A model generated the notes under the pieces. It was not told where the DNA came from and did not search any database. It saw only the letters and a list, made by a program, of their open reading frames with translations. Shown in pieces: positions 42,317 to 50,855 of a stretch of 64,000 nucleotides of DNA. Both the position numbers and the translations under genes were made by a program. The stretch comes from CAUPWF01 sp963515125 (GTDB taxonomy: Bacteria > Bacillota > Clostridia > Lachnospirales > Lachnospiraceae): NCBI GenBank assembly GCA_052116865.1, contig JBQKKG010000004.1, forward strand, positions 124,001-188,000. Reading direction: 5' to 3'. Numbering within the stretch: position 1 is the stretch's first letter; every line of letters starts with the position of its first letter.

Positions 42317-43183
42317 ATGAAGATAATAGATAGATTAAATATGAAACGTGTAAATATTTCTTTTGAAGTATTTCCACCAAAGACAGATGTAGGTTATGCT
42401 GATGTATTACATGCAGTGGAAGAATTGTCGGTACTGAATCCAGCGTTTATGAGTGTAACATATGGAGCTGGAGGAGGAACAAGTAAGAACACAGTAAATA
42501 TTGCATCCCATATTCAAAATGAGTTACATGTAAATAGTATTGCACATTTAACATGCGCGTCCTCAACAAAACAAGAAGTTAGAGAAGTTATAAAAGGATT
42601 ACAGGAACAAGGAATAGAGAATATTCTTGCTCTACGAGGTGATTTACCAAAAGAGGTTACATTTCCAATGAGTGATGGATATCGCTATGCATATGAATTG
42701 GTTGAGGAGATACAGACCTTAGGAGAATTTTGTATTGGTGCAGCATGTTATCCAGAAGGACATGTAGAAAGCAAAAATAAGGAGTATGATATAGATTATT
42801 TAAAGAAAAAAGTCGAGTGTGGAGTAGATTTTCTAACAACACAGATGTTTTTTGATAATAGTATATTATACAATTTTTTATATCGGATTCGAGAGAAAGA
42901 AATTATGACGCCTGTTATTGCTGGTATAATGCCTGTTACGAATAGTAAACAAATAAAAAGGATATGTGAGTTGTCTGGTACGGTACTTCCAGAAAGATTT
43001 AAAGCTGTAGTTGATAGATTTGGTGAAGAACCAAAGGCTATGCAACAAGCTGGAATTGCATATGCAACAGATCAGATTATTGATCTAATTGCAAATGGAG
43101 TTAATCATATACATATTTATACAATGAACAAACCAGAGATTGCGGCTGCGATTATGAATAATCTATCTGAGATTATAAAGTGA
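42317..43183 (+). CDS. metF: Methylenetetrahydrofolate reductase
   Basis: Reduces 5,10-methylene-THF to 5-methyl-THF, the methyl donor for the methionine synthase encoded next. The 288 residues form the MTHFR barrel with SFEVFPPKTD (about 14-23), the SVTYGAGGGTS motif, LALRGDLPK and GIMPVTN. It follows glgA by 26 bases, too short for a SAM riboswitch, and is coupled with the split methionine synthase. Confidence 0.95.
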   Translation: MKIIDRLNMKRVNISFEVFPPKTDVGYADVLHAVEELSVLNPAFMSVTYGAGGGTSKNTVNIASHIQNELHVNSIAHLTCASSTKQEVREVIKGLQEQGIENILALRGDLPKEVTFPMSDGYRYAYELVEEIQTLGEFCIGAACYPEGHVESKNKEYDIDYLKKKVECGVDFLTTQMFFDNSILYNFLYRIREKEIMTPVIAGIMPVTNSKQIKRICELSGTVLPERFKAVVDRFGEEPKAMQQAGIAYATDQIIDLIANGVNHIHIYTMNKPEIAAAIMNNLSEIIK

Positions 43184-43202
43184 TGAATGAAAAGGATATA
43201 AT

Positions 43203-43856
43203 ATGGATAATAGGACGAAAGAAGCTATTCGTTACCTAGGATATCAAAAATATGCGGTAGATAGTCTTACACTGTCATTGATAGATAATTCCTTTTGTGA
43301 ATTGTTGAGTATGACAGTTCCAAAGAGTATCTATCGCATATTTCAGTTAGTATGGGTAACAGAACATGCATTTAAAATAGGAAAAATAGAGTTTGAAAGT
43401 AAACAGCTTAGTAAGAATCTGAAAGGGTGTAGCCAAGTTATTCTTTATGCTGCAACGCTAGGAACTGGTGTTGATCAGCTACTACGTAAATACGCTATTG
43501 GTGAAATGGCAAAAGTTATAGTATTACAAGCGTGTGCAACTGCTATGCTAGAAGAATATTGCGATGAAACCCAGGACATAATAGGAAAGAATTTACAAAA
43601 AGAGAAAAAATATTTAAGACCTAGGTTTAGTCCTGGATACGGGGATTTTGATATTATGCATCAAAGGGCAATGTTAGATATACTAGATGCCGCTAAAAAA
43701 ATTGGTATTTCTATGACAGATAGTTATATGCTATCACCCACGAAATCTATTACTGCAATCATTGGTGTCAGTGATCATAAGATTTCTTGTCATAGAAAGG
43801 GGTGCGAATTATGTACAAAAGAGGATTGCTTATATAGAAGGAGTGAACGATGTTGA
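43203..43856 (+). CDS. Stand-alone methionine synthase activation-domain protein
   Basis: Equivalent of the C-terminal AdoMet-binding reactivation domain of MetH, encoded as its own 217-residue protein. It holds the AdoMet-binding motif RPRFSPGYGDFD (about 142-153), matching RxxPGYP in full-length MetH, and ends in a Cys-rich tail (CHRKGCELCTKEDCLYRR) with a CxxC-type arrangement. It directly precedes and overlaps by 7 bases the gene for the catalytic part, which lacks this domain, so the two should act together to reactivate oxidised cob(II)alamin. The C-terminal cysteines are not part of classical MetH and could carry a metal or Fe-S centre. Confidence 0.88.
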   Translation: MDNRTKEAIRYLGYQKYAVDSLTLSLIDNSFCELLSMTVPKSIYRIFQLVWVTEHAFKIGKIEFESKQLSKNLKGCSQVILYAATLGTGVDQLLRKYAIGEMAKVIVLQACATAMLEEYCDETQDIIGKNLQKEKKYLRPRFSPGYGDFDIMHQRAMLDILDAAKKIGISMTDSYMLSPTKSITAIIGVSDHKISCHRKGCELCTKEDCLYRRSERC

Positions 43857-46243
43857 TAGAAAAATTAGGAAAAGAGCTGTTATTTTTGGATGGTGGAATG
43901 GGCACGTTACTACAAGAAAACGGATTAGAGCCAGGAGAACTTCCGGAAGTATGGAATATAACCCATAGGGAGCTTATTGTAGACATTCATAAAAATTATC
44001 TTCGAGCAGGTAGTCAGATTATATTAACCAATACATTTGGTGCCAATCATATCAAACTGAGAGATGTCGGATATACAGTAAAAACTGTTGTAGAACATGC
44101 TGTCGAGAATGTAAGAAAAGCTGCACAACGAGCAAATATAATACCAGAAGAATATATGGTAGGACTAGACATCGGTCCAACAGGAAAGTTATTGGAACCA
44201 TTAGGGGACTTGAGTTTTGATGCGGCATATGAAGCTTTTCGAGAGGTTGTAACCAGTGGTGTAAGTGCAGGGGTAGATATCATTTATATAGAAACTATGA
44301 GTGATTTGTATGAAGTAAAAGCGGCAATTCTAGCAGCAAAAGAGCATTCCAATCTGCCAATTTTGGTCACCATGATATTTGATGAAAAGGGCAAGTTATT
44401 AACGGGGGGCGATGTGCCATCCATGGTTGCACTTTTAGAGGGATTACGAGTAGATGCACTTGGAATTAACTGTGGAATGGGGCCGGATCAGATGCAATCT
44501 ATGCTACAACAAATCAAGAAATATACATCCCTTCCGATTATTATCAAACCAAATGCTGGGCTTCCAAAGCAAGATCAAGGGCACACTTATTATGATATTA
44601 ATCCAGATATATTTGCAGTATCAATGAAGAAGTTAGTAGAGCAGGGAGCTTGTGTTGTGGGAGGGTGTTGTGGTACAACCCCTTTGCATTTAAAAGAAAT
44701 GATACAAATATGTAAAAATATGAATGTATCAAAGATAACAAAAAAGAATCGGACGTTAGTATCTTCCTATGGAACGGCAGTTGAGATTAATGAAGAGCCT
44801 GTGATTATTGGAGAACGTATTAATCCAACGGGCAAGAAAAGATTAAAAGAAGCTTTGAAAACAAATGATATGGACTACATTTTAAAAGAAGGGATTTTAC
44901 AGCAAGAACAGGGTGCGCATATTCTAGATGTTAATGTAGGACTTCCAGATATTGACGAGCCTAAAGTGATGAAACATGTAATTACGGAATTGCAAAGTAT
45001 TTGTAATTTACCACTTCAAATTGATACGGTAGATCCTAACGCGATGGAAATGGCAATGCGTATATATAACGGAAAACCAATGATTAATTCAGTAAGTGGT
45101 AAAAAAGAATCTATGCAACAGGTATTTCCATTGATTCAAAAATATGGCGGCGTAGTGGTTGCATTAACTTTGAATGAAAAGGGGATTCCAGAGACAGCAA
45201 AAGAACGCTTTGAGATCGCGAAGAATATTGTAGAAGAAGCAAAAGTATATGGGATAGACAAGAAGGATATTGTTGTTGATGTTTTAGCAATGACGATAAG
45301 TTCTGAGAAACAGGGTGCTAAAATCGCTTTGGATGCAATCCAGATGGTAAGCGAGCATCTGGGAGTGCGCACAGTGCTAGGTGTATCTAATATTTCCTTT
45401 GGTTTACCAAATAGACCAATTATAAATTCTTGTTTTTATGCATTAGCTATGCATCAAGGGTTAAGTGCAGCAATTATCAATCCATTATCAGGGGAGATGA
45501 TGAAATCTTACTATGCATATCGTGCATTGATGGGGTATGACAACAATTGTGAAGCTTATGTAGCAAAGTATGCGACACAGATTACTGAAAAAAAACATGT
45601 AACAATGTCTAACAATATAACACTAAACATGGCAATTGAAAAAGGATTAAAGGATGACGTTGAAAAAATTACAAAAAAATTATTAGAGGATATGTCACCA
45701 CTTGACATTATTAATGAACAGTTGATTCCGGCGTTGGATGTTGTTGGAAAAGGATTTGAAAAGGGAACCGTTTTTCTACCACAATTACTTATGAGTGCTG
45801 ATGCTGCAAAAATTGCATTTAATATCATAAAAGAAAAGTTAACGATAGAAGGAGAAGAAGTTAAAAAGCAAAAAATCATCTTAGCAACTGTAAAAGGGGA
45901 TATTCATGACATCGGTAAAAATATTGTGAAGGTACTATTGGAAAACTATAGCTTTGAAGTCATAGATCTTGGGAAAGATGTGGATCCAGAAGTGATTGTA
46001 GAAACTTCTTTGGAGCAGGATGTGAAGTTAGTTGGATTGAGTGCATTGATGACAACTACCGTAAGCAATATGGAAAAAACCATTCAATTATTAAAAGATA
46101 GAAATGCAGCATGTAAGGTGATGGTAGGAGGTGCTGTGTTAAATCAGGAGTACTCGGATTTGATAGGAGCAGACTTTTATGCTAAAGATGCGATGCAATC
46201 TGTCTACTATTCTCAGAGTGTACTTGAAAAAGAACAAGATTGA
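43850..46243 (+). CDS. metH: Cobalamin-dependent methionine synthase, catalytic part (no activation domain)
   Basis: Transfers the methyl group from 5-methyl-THF through cobalamin to homocysteine. The 797 residues comprise a homocysteine-binding barrel (1 to about 295; zinc cysteines in GINCGMG and VGGCCGTTPLH), a pterin-binding domain (about 310-565; IGERINPTGKK), a cobalamin cap (about 590-665) and a B12-binding Rossmann domain with axial-His motif DIHDIGKN (His about 686). It stops where the roughly 300-residue activation domain of E. coli MetH would begin; that domain is supplied by the preceding gene. No B12 or SAM riboswitch is seen upstream. Confidence 0.94.
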   Translation: MLIEKLGKELLFLDGGMGTLLQENGLEPGELPEVWNITHRELIVDIHKNYLRAGSQIILTNTFGANHIKLRDVGYTVKTVVEHAVENVRKAAQRANIIPEEYMVGLDIGPTGKLLEPLGDLSFDAAYEAFREVVTSGVSAGVDIIYIETMSDLYEVKAAILAAKEHSNLPILVTMIFDEKGKLLTGGDVPSMVALLEGLRVDALGINCGMGPDQMQSMLQQIKKYTSLPIIIKPNAGLPKQDQGHTYYDINPDIFAVSMKKLVEQGACVVGGCCGTTPLHLKEMIQICKNMNVSKITKKNRTLVSSYGTAVEINEEPVIIGERINPTGKKRLKEALKTNDMDYILKEGILQQEQGAHILDVNVGLPDIDEPKVMKHVITELQSICNLPLQIDTVDPNAMEMAMRIYNGKPMINSVSGKKESMQQVFPLIQKYGGVVVALTLNEKGIPETAKERFEIAKNIVEEAKVYGIDKKDIVVDVLAMTISSEKQGAKIALDAIQMVSEHLGVRTVLGVSNISFGLPNRPIINSCFYALAMHQGLSAAIINPLSGEMMKSYYAYRALMGYDNNCEAYVAKYATQITEKKHVTMSNNITLNMAIEKGLKDDVEKITKKLLEDMSPLDIINEQLIPALDVVGKGFEKGTVFLPQLLMSADAAKIAFNIIKEKLTIEGEEVKKQKIILATVKGDIHDIGKNIVKVLLENYSFEVIDLGKDVDPEVIVETSLEQDVKLVGLSALMTTTVSNMEKTIQLLKDRNAACKVMVGGAVLNQEYSDLIGADFYAKDAMQSVYYSQSVLEKEQD

Positions 46244-46257
46244 CAGTTGTTTAACAA
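46240..46257. promoter_or_regulatory. Candidate Rex operator before the hydrogenase gene
   Basis: TTGACAG-N4-TTAACAA, compared with the Rex consensus TTGTTAA-N4-TTAACAA. The right half is perfect and the left matches at four of seven positions. It overlaps the -35 box of the hydrogenase promoter, as expected for an NADH-sensing repressor of fermentation genes. The assignment is inferred from pattern and gene context. Confidence 0.4.
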
Positions 46258-46275
46258 ACTTTTTTCCTGTATGAT
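46247..46275 (+). promoter_or_regulatory. Predicted promoter of the [FeFe] hydrogenase gene
   Basis: TTGTTT (46247-46252), a 17-base spacer and TATGAT (46270-46275). It starts four bases after the metH stop codon. Confidence 0.5.
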
Positions 46276-46311
46276 TAATAGGTAAAAAAAGTATAAGCTG
46301 GAGGGAATGAA

Positions 46312-47820
46312 ATGAGAGGATTGGAAACTCCTGTTAGACAGATGAGACGCAAGGTATTTGAAGAAGTGGCTAGAGTAGCCTACCATGCAACACCAGAGTC
46401 ATTAACAGATGATATAGAAGCGATTCCATATAGATTAATCAATGAAGACACGGAGCGTTACAGGGAAGCGGTATATAGGACGAGAGCAATTGTTAGAGAA
46501 CGAGTAAGACTGGCAATGGGGATGTCACTTCGTCCTGAGGACAAACCAGTTCATTTAACGGCAGGTATAGAGGAAAGTAATATATCAGAAAAGTACTATG
46601 AACCACCTTTGATGCAGGTAATCCCATCAGCATGTGCGGCATGTGAAGAAAAGGGATATGAAGTTAGTAATATGTGTAAAGGATGTGCTGCACACCCTTG
46701 TAGAGAAGTATGCCCAGTAGGAGCCATATCCATGGTAAAGAACCAGTCCTATATTGATCAAAGTAAATGCATCAAGTGCGGGAAATGTAAAAGAGTATGT
46801 CCATATGATGCTATCGCAAAAAAGGAACGGCCTTGTCAAAAGTCTTGTGGAGTGAAAGCAATTGCATCTGATAAATTCGGGCGTGCAAGAATAGATAATG
46901 ATAAATGTGTGTCGTGTGGAATGTGTATGGTTAGTTGTCCATTTGGTGCAATCTCTGATAAGTCCCAAATATTTCAACTTGTACGAGCACTGAAGGAAGA
47001 TGGAGAAATTATTGCTGAAATAGCACCTGCTTTTGTTGGTCAGTTTGGATCCAATATAACCCCTAGAAATATTAAAGCTGCATTGCAAGAACTAGGATTT
47101 GCTGAAGTATATGAAGTTGCATTAGGTGCAGACATTGGTGCAATTGCAGAGGCTCATCATTATGTGGAAAAGGTAGCAACAGGAGAATTACCTTTTCTAC
47201 TTACTTCATGTTGCCCTTCGTGGTCAGCGTTAACAAAGAAATATTTTCCGGATTTAGTAGAACAAGTATCACAAGAATTAACACCAATGGTTGCAACAGC
47301 AAGAACGATTAAGAAGGAGCATCCAAATGCAAAAGTGGTTTTTATAGGCCCGTGTGCATCCAAGAAGTTAGAAGCATCTCGTAGGACTGTCAGAAGTGAT
47401 GTAGATTTTGTAATTACATTCGAAGAGTTACAAGCATTATTTGATGCAAAGGATATAGACTTGGAAAGCTATGAATCAGAATCATCGTTCCACAATGCAA
47501 CTGGAGCGGGACGTGGTTATGCAGTTGCAGGTGGTGTGGCAGACGCAATCGAAGAATGCATTAAAGAATATTATGATGGTGTTGAAGTGAAGATTGAACA
47601 TGCAGAAGGATTAGCAGAATGCAAAAAAATTCTTATGCTAGCAAAAGCGGGAAAAATGCATGGTTGTCTGATTGAAGGGATGGGGTGTCCTGGGGGATGT
47701 ATCGCAGGTGCAGGAACAAATATCCAAATAGAGAAAGCAGCCAAGGAATTAAAAGAGTTTGTAGAAAAATCGACGAGCAAAATTCCACCGAAAGAAATGA
47801 TAGAAATAGAGTTGAAGTAA
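46312..47820 (+). CDS. Monomeric [FeFe] hydrogenase
   Basis: Produces H2 (or oxidises it) with an H-cluster. The 502 residues begin with about 100 residues of helical family-specific sequence, then a ferredoxin-like region with Cys motifs (CAACEEKGYEVSNMCKGCAAHPCREVCP; CIKCGKCKRVCP; CVSCGMCMVSCP) for several [4Fe-4S] clusters. The H-cluster domain has L1 TSCCPSW (about 297-303), L2 GPCASKKLE (about 346) and L3 GMGCPGGCIAGAG (about 457). The GPC variant of L2 and the N-terminal helical region match the so-called group B enzymes, whose role is less studied than HydA1. Maturases HydEFG are not in the window. Confidence 0.93.
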   Translation: MRGLETPVRQMRRKVFEEVARVAYHATPESLTDDIEAIPYRLINEDTERYREAVYRTRAIVRERVRLAMGMSLRPEDKPVHLTAGIEESNISEKYYEPPLMQVIPSACAACEEKGYEVSNMCKGCAAHPCREVCPVGAISMVKNQSYIDQSKCIKCGKCKRVCPYDAIAKKERPCQKSCGVKAIASDKFGRARIDNDKCVSCGMCMVSCPFGAISDKSQIFQLVRALKEDGEIIAEIAPAFVGQFGSNITPRNIKAALQELGFAEVYEVALGADIGAIAEAHHYVEKVATGELPFLLTSCCPSWSALTKKYFPDLVEQVSQELTPMVATARTIKKEHPNAKVVFIGPCASKKLEASRRTVRSDVDFVITFEELQALFDAKDIDLESYESESSFHNATGAGRGYAVAGGVADAIEECIKEYYDGVEVKIEHAEGLAECKKILMLAKAGKMHGCLIEGMGCPGGCIAGAGTNIQIEKAAKELKEFVEKSTSKIPPKEMIEIELK

Positions 47821-47849
47821 TTGAAAATGAAGTTATTGTATGTTATGAT
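47821..47849 (+). promoter_or_regulatory. Predicted promoter of the 45-residue membrane protein gene
   Basis: TTGAAA (47821-47826), a 17-base spacer and TATGAT (47844-47849), beginning at the base after the hydrogenase stop codon. Confidence 0.65.
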
Positions 47850-47892
47850 TAAAAAAGTTATAGATTAGCTATGTTAGTACGGAGGTAAAAAA

Positions 47893-48030
47893 ATGGCTTT
47901 TTTAAGTGAATTAATTTTAGCAGTCATTAAGATGATTGTAATTGGTGCAATTGGATTTGGAGGCATCATTTTAGGGAAGAATTTGAGAACAAAAAAGGAA
48001 GCAAAAAAAGCAATTGAATCAAATAACTAA
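47893..48030 (+). CDS. 45-residue single-pass membrane protein
   Basis: A small open frame with its own promoter, a strong ribosome-binding site (GGAGGT, 47881-47886) and a terminator 10 bases after the stop. The product has a hydrophobic segment (about 7-28, rich in Ile and Gly, FLSELILAVIKMIVIGAIGF) and a basic tail (KNLRTKKEAKKAIE). No family function is recognised. The complete transcription unit makes it very likely real. Because it is monocistronic, its position beside the hydrogenase gene need not mean a shared job. Confidence 0.82.
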   Translation: MAFLSELILAVIKMIVIGAIGFGGIILGKNLRTKKEAKKAIESNN

Positions 48031-48040
48031 TAGCTTTTGG

Positions 48041-48069
48041 CGGAGTAGAATATTTCTACTCCGTTTTTT
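48041..48069 (+). terminator. Terminator after the small membrane protein gene
   Basis: CGGAGTAGAA (48041-48050), loop TAT, TTCTACTCCG (48054-48063), perfect 10-bp stem, then six T. Confidence 0.95.
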
Positions 48070-48101
48070 ATATTTTTGAGAAAGTAGAGGATGGGCAAAC
48101 G

Positions 48102-48130
48102 TTGACAAATTACATGGTAATCTCTATAAT
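48102..48130 (+). promoter_or_regulatory. Perfect-consensus promoter of alaS
   Basis: TTGACA (48102-48107), a 17-base spacer and TATAAT (48125-48130). Exact match in both boxes. The leader of about 53 bases is too short for a T-box. Confidence 0.9.
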
Positions 48131-48189
48131 TATAACGAGTGTATACAAAAATAGTAGTCTATTTTATAATAAATTTCAGGAGGAAGATT

Positions 48190-50829
48190 ATGCAGCAATA
48201 TGGAGTAAATGAACTAAGGAAAATGTTTCTTGATTTTTTTGAGAGTAAGGGTCATCTGGTGATGAAAAGTCACTCTCTTGTACCACATAATGATAATAGT
48301 TTATTATTGATTAATTCTGGTATGGCGCCATTAAAACCGTATTTCACAGGACAGGAAATTCCACCTAAGACTAGAGTGACAACATGCCAAAAGTGCATTC
48401 GAACAGGAGATATTGAAAATGTTGGAAAAACAGCGCGTCATGGAACCTTTTTTGAAATGCTTGGGAACTTTTCATTTGGGGATTATTTTAAGCGTGAGGC
48501 GATTAGTTGGACATGGGAATTTCTTACACAAGTAGTTGGTTTAGATCAAGATAGATTATATCCGTCTGTGTATGTGGATGATGAAGAAGCGTTTGAAATA
48601 TGGAATAAAGAAATTGGAATTGCTCCAGAGAGAATTTTTCGTCTTGGAAAAGAAGATAATTTTTGGGAGCATGGTTCAGGACCTTGTGGACCTTGCTCGG
48701 AAGTTTATTACGATAGAGGTGAGAAATATGGATGTGATAATGAAAATTGTACAGTAGGGTGCGAATGTGATCGATACATGGAGGTGTGGAACAACGTATT
48801 TACCCAATTTGACAATGATGGAAAAGGACATTATTCAGAGTTAGAACAGAAAAATATTGATACAGGAATGGGTCTAGAGAGATTAGCAGTAGTATCACAG
48901 GATGTAGAGTCTATTTTTGATGTTGATACTATAAAGGCATTGCGTGAACATGTTAGTCAGTTAGCCAATGTCTCATACGGTGTTGATAGTACAAAAGATA
49001 TTTCTATTCGAGTAATTACTGATCATATTCGCTCTGTGAGCTTTATGATTTCTGATGGAATTATGCCTTCCAATGAGGGAAGGGGATATGTATTGCGCAG
49101 ACTTCTTCGACGTGCATGTCGCCATGGACGGATGCTAGGGATTGATGGAAAATTTTTAAATACTTTGTGTGAGACGGTCATTCGTGGTTCCAAAGATGGT
49201 TATCCAGAATTGGAAGAGAAAAAGGAATTTATTTTAAATGTAATCAGTAAAGAAGAAGATCAATTCAATAATACAATTGATCAAGGACTCTTAATTTTAG
49301 CGGATATGGAGCAAGAAATGTCAGAAAAAGGGGAAACAGTATTATCTGGCGATCATGCTTTTAAACTGTATGATACGTATGGTTTTCCAATAGATTTGAC
49401 AAAAGAAATTTTAGAGGAAAAAGGTCTAGGTATAGATGAAATTGGATTCAAGGAATGTATGGATATTCAACGTAAAAAGGCTAGGGATGCACGAGGGGTC
49501 ACAAATTATATGGGAGCAGATGCAACAGTTTATGAGCTGATTGACCCAAGTATTACATCTGCCTTTGTAGGGTATGAGTGTCTGTCTTATAATTCTAAAA
49601 TTACAGTTATGACATCTGATACAGGCTTAGTAGATGCATTGTCTGATGGAGAACGGGGAACCATTTTCGTAGAAGAAACACCATTCTATGCAACAAGTGG
49701 CGGACAAGAAGCAGACAAAGGTGTTATTTCTTTAGAAGGTGGGAAGTTCCTAGTAGAAGATACTGTAAAATTATTAGGAGGAAAGATTGGTCACATTGGA
49801 AAAGTAATCCATGGCATGATAAAAGTAGGCGATATTGTTACGTTAGAAGTAGATAGTGAAAAACGTGAATTATCGGCAAGAAATCATAGTGCTACACATT
49901 TATTGCAAAAGGCATTAAGAATGGTGCTTGGCAACCATGTGGAACAGGCAGGATCTAATGTGAATGAAGAAAGATTAAGATTTGATTTTACTCATTTTTC
50001 TGCATTAACAAAAGAAGAACTAAAGAGGGTAGAAGAAATTGTAAACTATGAAATTAGAAATTTTTTACCAGTGGTAGTAGAGAATCTTCCAATTGAAGAA
50101 GCACGAAAAACAGGGGCAGCCGCATTGTTTGGGGAAAAATACGGAGATGTTGTACGCGTTGTTAGTATGGGGGATTTCTCAAAAGAGTTCTGTGGTGGAA
50201 CCCATGTGACGAATACTGGAAATATTATGGCGTTCAAGATCCTGTCAGAATCAGGGGTTGCAGCTGGTGTACGTAGGATAGAAGCACTAACATCTAAAGG
50301 ATTAATGAAGTATTATTCTGAGATAGAATGTCAATTACATGAGGTGGCAAAATTAGTAAAAGCAACTCCTGAAAACTTAACGGACAAAGTAGAAAGTTTA
50401 TTGGTAGAAATGAAACATCTTCATAGTGAAAATGATAGTTTGAAGAGTAAACTAGCAAAAGATGCAATGGGCGATGTTATGAATCAGGTTATTGAAATAA
50501 ATGGTGTAAAACTTCTTGCAATTAAGTTAGAAGATGTAGATATGAATGGTCTTCGTGAACTTGGTGATCAACTAAAAGAAAAAATAGAAGAGGGCGTGGT
50601 TGTATTAGCATCTATTATGGAACAGAAAGTAAATCTTATGGTTACAGCTACAGATGATGCAATAAAACGTGGAGCACATGCAGGTAACTTAATAAAATCA
50701 ATTGCATCACTTGTTGATGGTGGCGGCGGTGGACGTCCTAATATGGCACAAGCAGGTGGAAAAGATCCAAGCGGTGTGGATGCAGCCATTCAAAAATCAA
50801 AAGAAGTACTTGCGAAACAAGTACAATAG
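48190..50829 (+). CDS. alaS: Alanine-tRNA ligase
   Basis: Charges tRNA-Ala. From ATG 48190, behind AGGAGGAAG, it has 879 residues; the frame is open back to a GTG at 48139, but that lies at the transcript start. It has the class II aminoacylation core (HNDNSLLLINSGMAPLKPYF, RVTTCQKCIRTGDIENVG, RHGTFFEMLGNFSFGDYF), the editing domain with zinc-binding HSATHLL and FCGGTH motifs, and the C-Ala domain with the glycine-rich GGGGGRPNMAQAGG. An insertion with several Cys (about 180-200: CDNENCTVGCECDR) is present, as in many clostridial enzymes. Confidence 0.97.
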   Translation: MQQYGVNELRKMFLDFFESKGHLVMKSHSLVPHNDNSLLLINSGMAPLKPYFTGQEIPPKTRVTTCQKCIRTGDIENVGKTARHGTFFEMLGNFSFGDYFKREAISWTWEFLTQVVGLDQDRLYPSVYVDDEEAFEIWNKEIGIAPERIFRLGKEDNFWEHGSGPCGPCSEVYYDRGEKYGCDNENCTVGCECDRYMEVWNNVFTQFDNDGKGHYSELEQKNIDTGMGLERLAVVSQDVESIFDVDTIKALREHVSQLANVSYGVDSTKDISIRVITDHIRSVSFMISDGIMPSNEGRGYVLRRLLRRACRHGRMLGIDGKFLNTLCETVIRGSKDGYPELEEKKEFILNVISKEEDQFNNTIDQGLLILADMEQEMSEKGETVLSGDHAFKLYDTYGFPIDLTKEILEEKGLGIDEIGFKECMDIQRKKARDARGVTNYMGADATVYELIDPSITSAFVGYECLSYNSKITVMTSDTGLVDALSDGERGTIFVEETPFYATSGGQEADKGVISLEGGKFLVEDTVKLLGGKIGHIGKVIHGMIKVGDIVTLEVDSEKRELSARNHSATHLLQKALRMVLGNHVEQAGSNVNEERLRFDFTHFSALTKEELKRVEEIVNYEIRNFLPVVVENLPIEEARKTGAAALFGEKYGDVVRVVSMGDFSKEFCGGTHVTNTGNIMAFKILSESGVAAGVRRIEALTSKGLMKYYSEIECQLHEVAKLVKATPENLTDKVESLLVEMKHLHSENDSLKSKLAKDAMGDVMNQVIEINGVKLLAIKLEDVDMNGLRELGDQLKEKIEEGVVVLASIMEQKVNLMVTATDDAIKRGAHAGNLIKSIASLVDGGGGGRPNMAQAGGKDPSGVDAAIQKSKEVLAKQVQ

Positions 50830-50855
50830 TAAAGAGAATCAAAAGGAGGTGCAAT

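Noticed and set aside
43203..46243. Frameshift in a single metH gene
   Set aside because: The activation-domain gene lies upstream of the catalytic gene, not downstream, so one broken gene cannot explain the order; both have proper starts.
48139..48189. Seventeen-codon extension of alaS from a GTG
   Set aside because: It lies at the expected transcript start, and the ATG at 48190 follows AGGAGG.
48131..48189. T-box or other amino-acid riboswitch before alaS, metF or leuA
   Set aside because: Leaders are 26-95 bases, too short, and lack a T-box motif and specifier stem.
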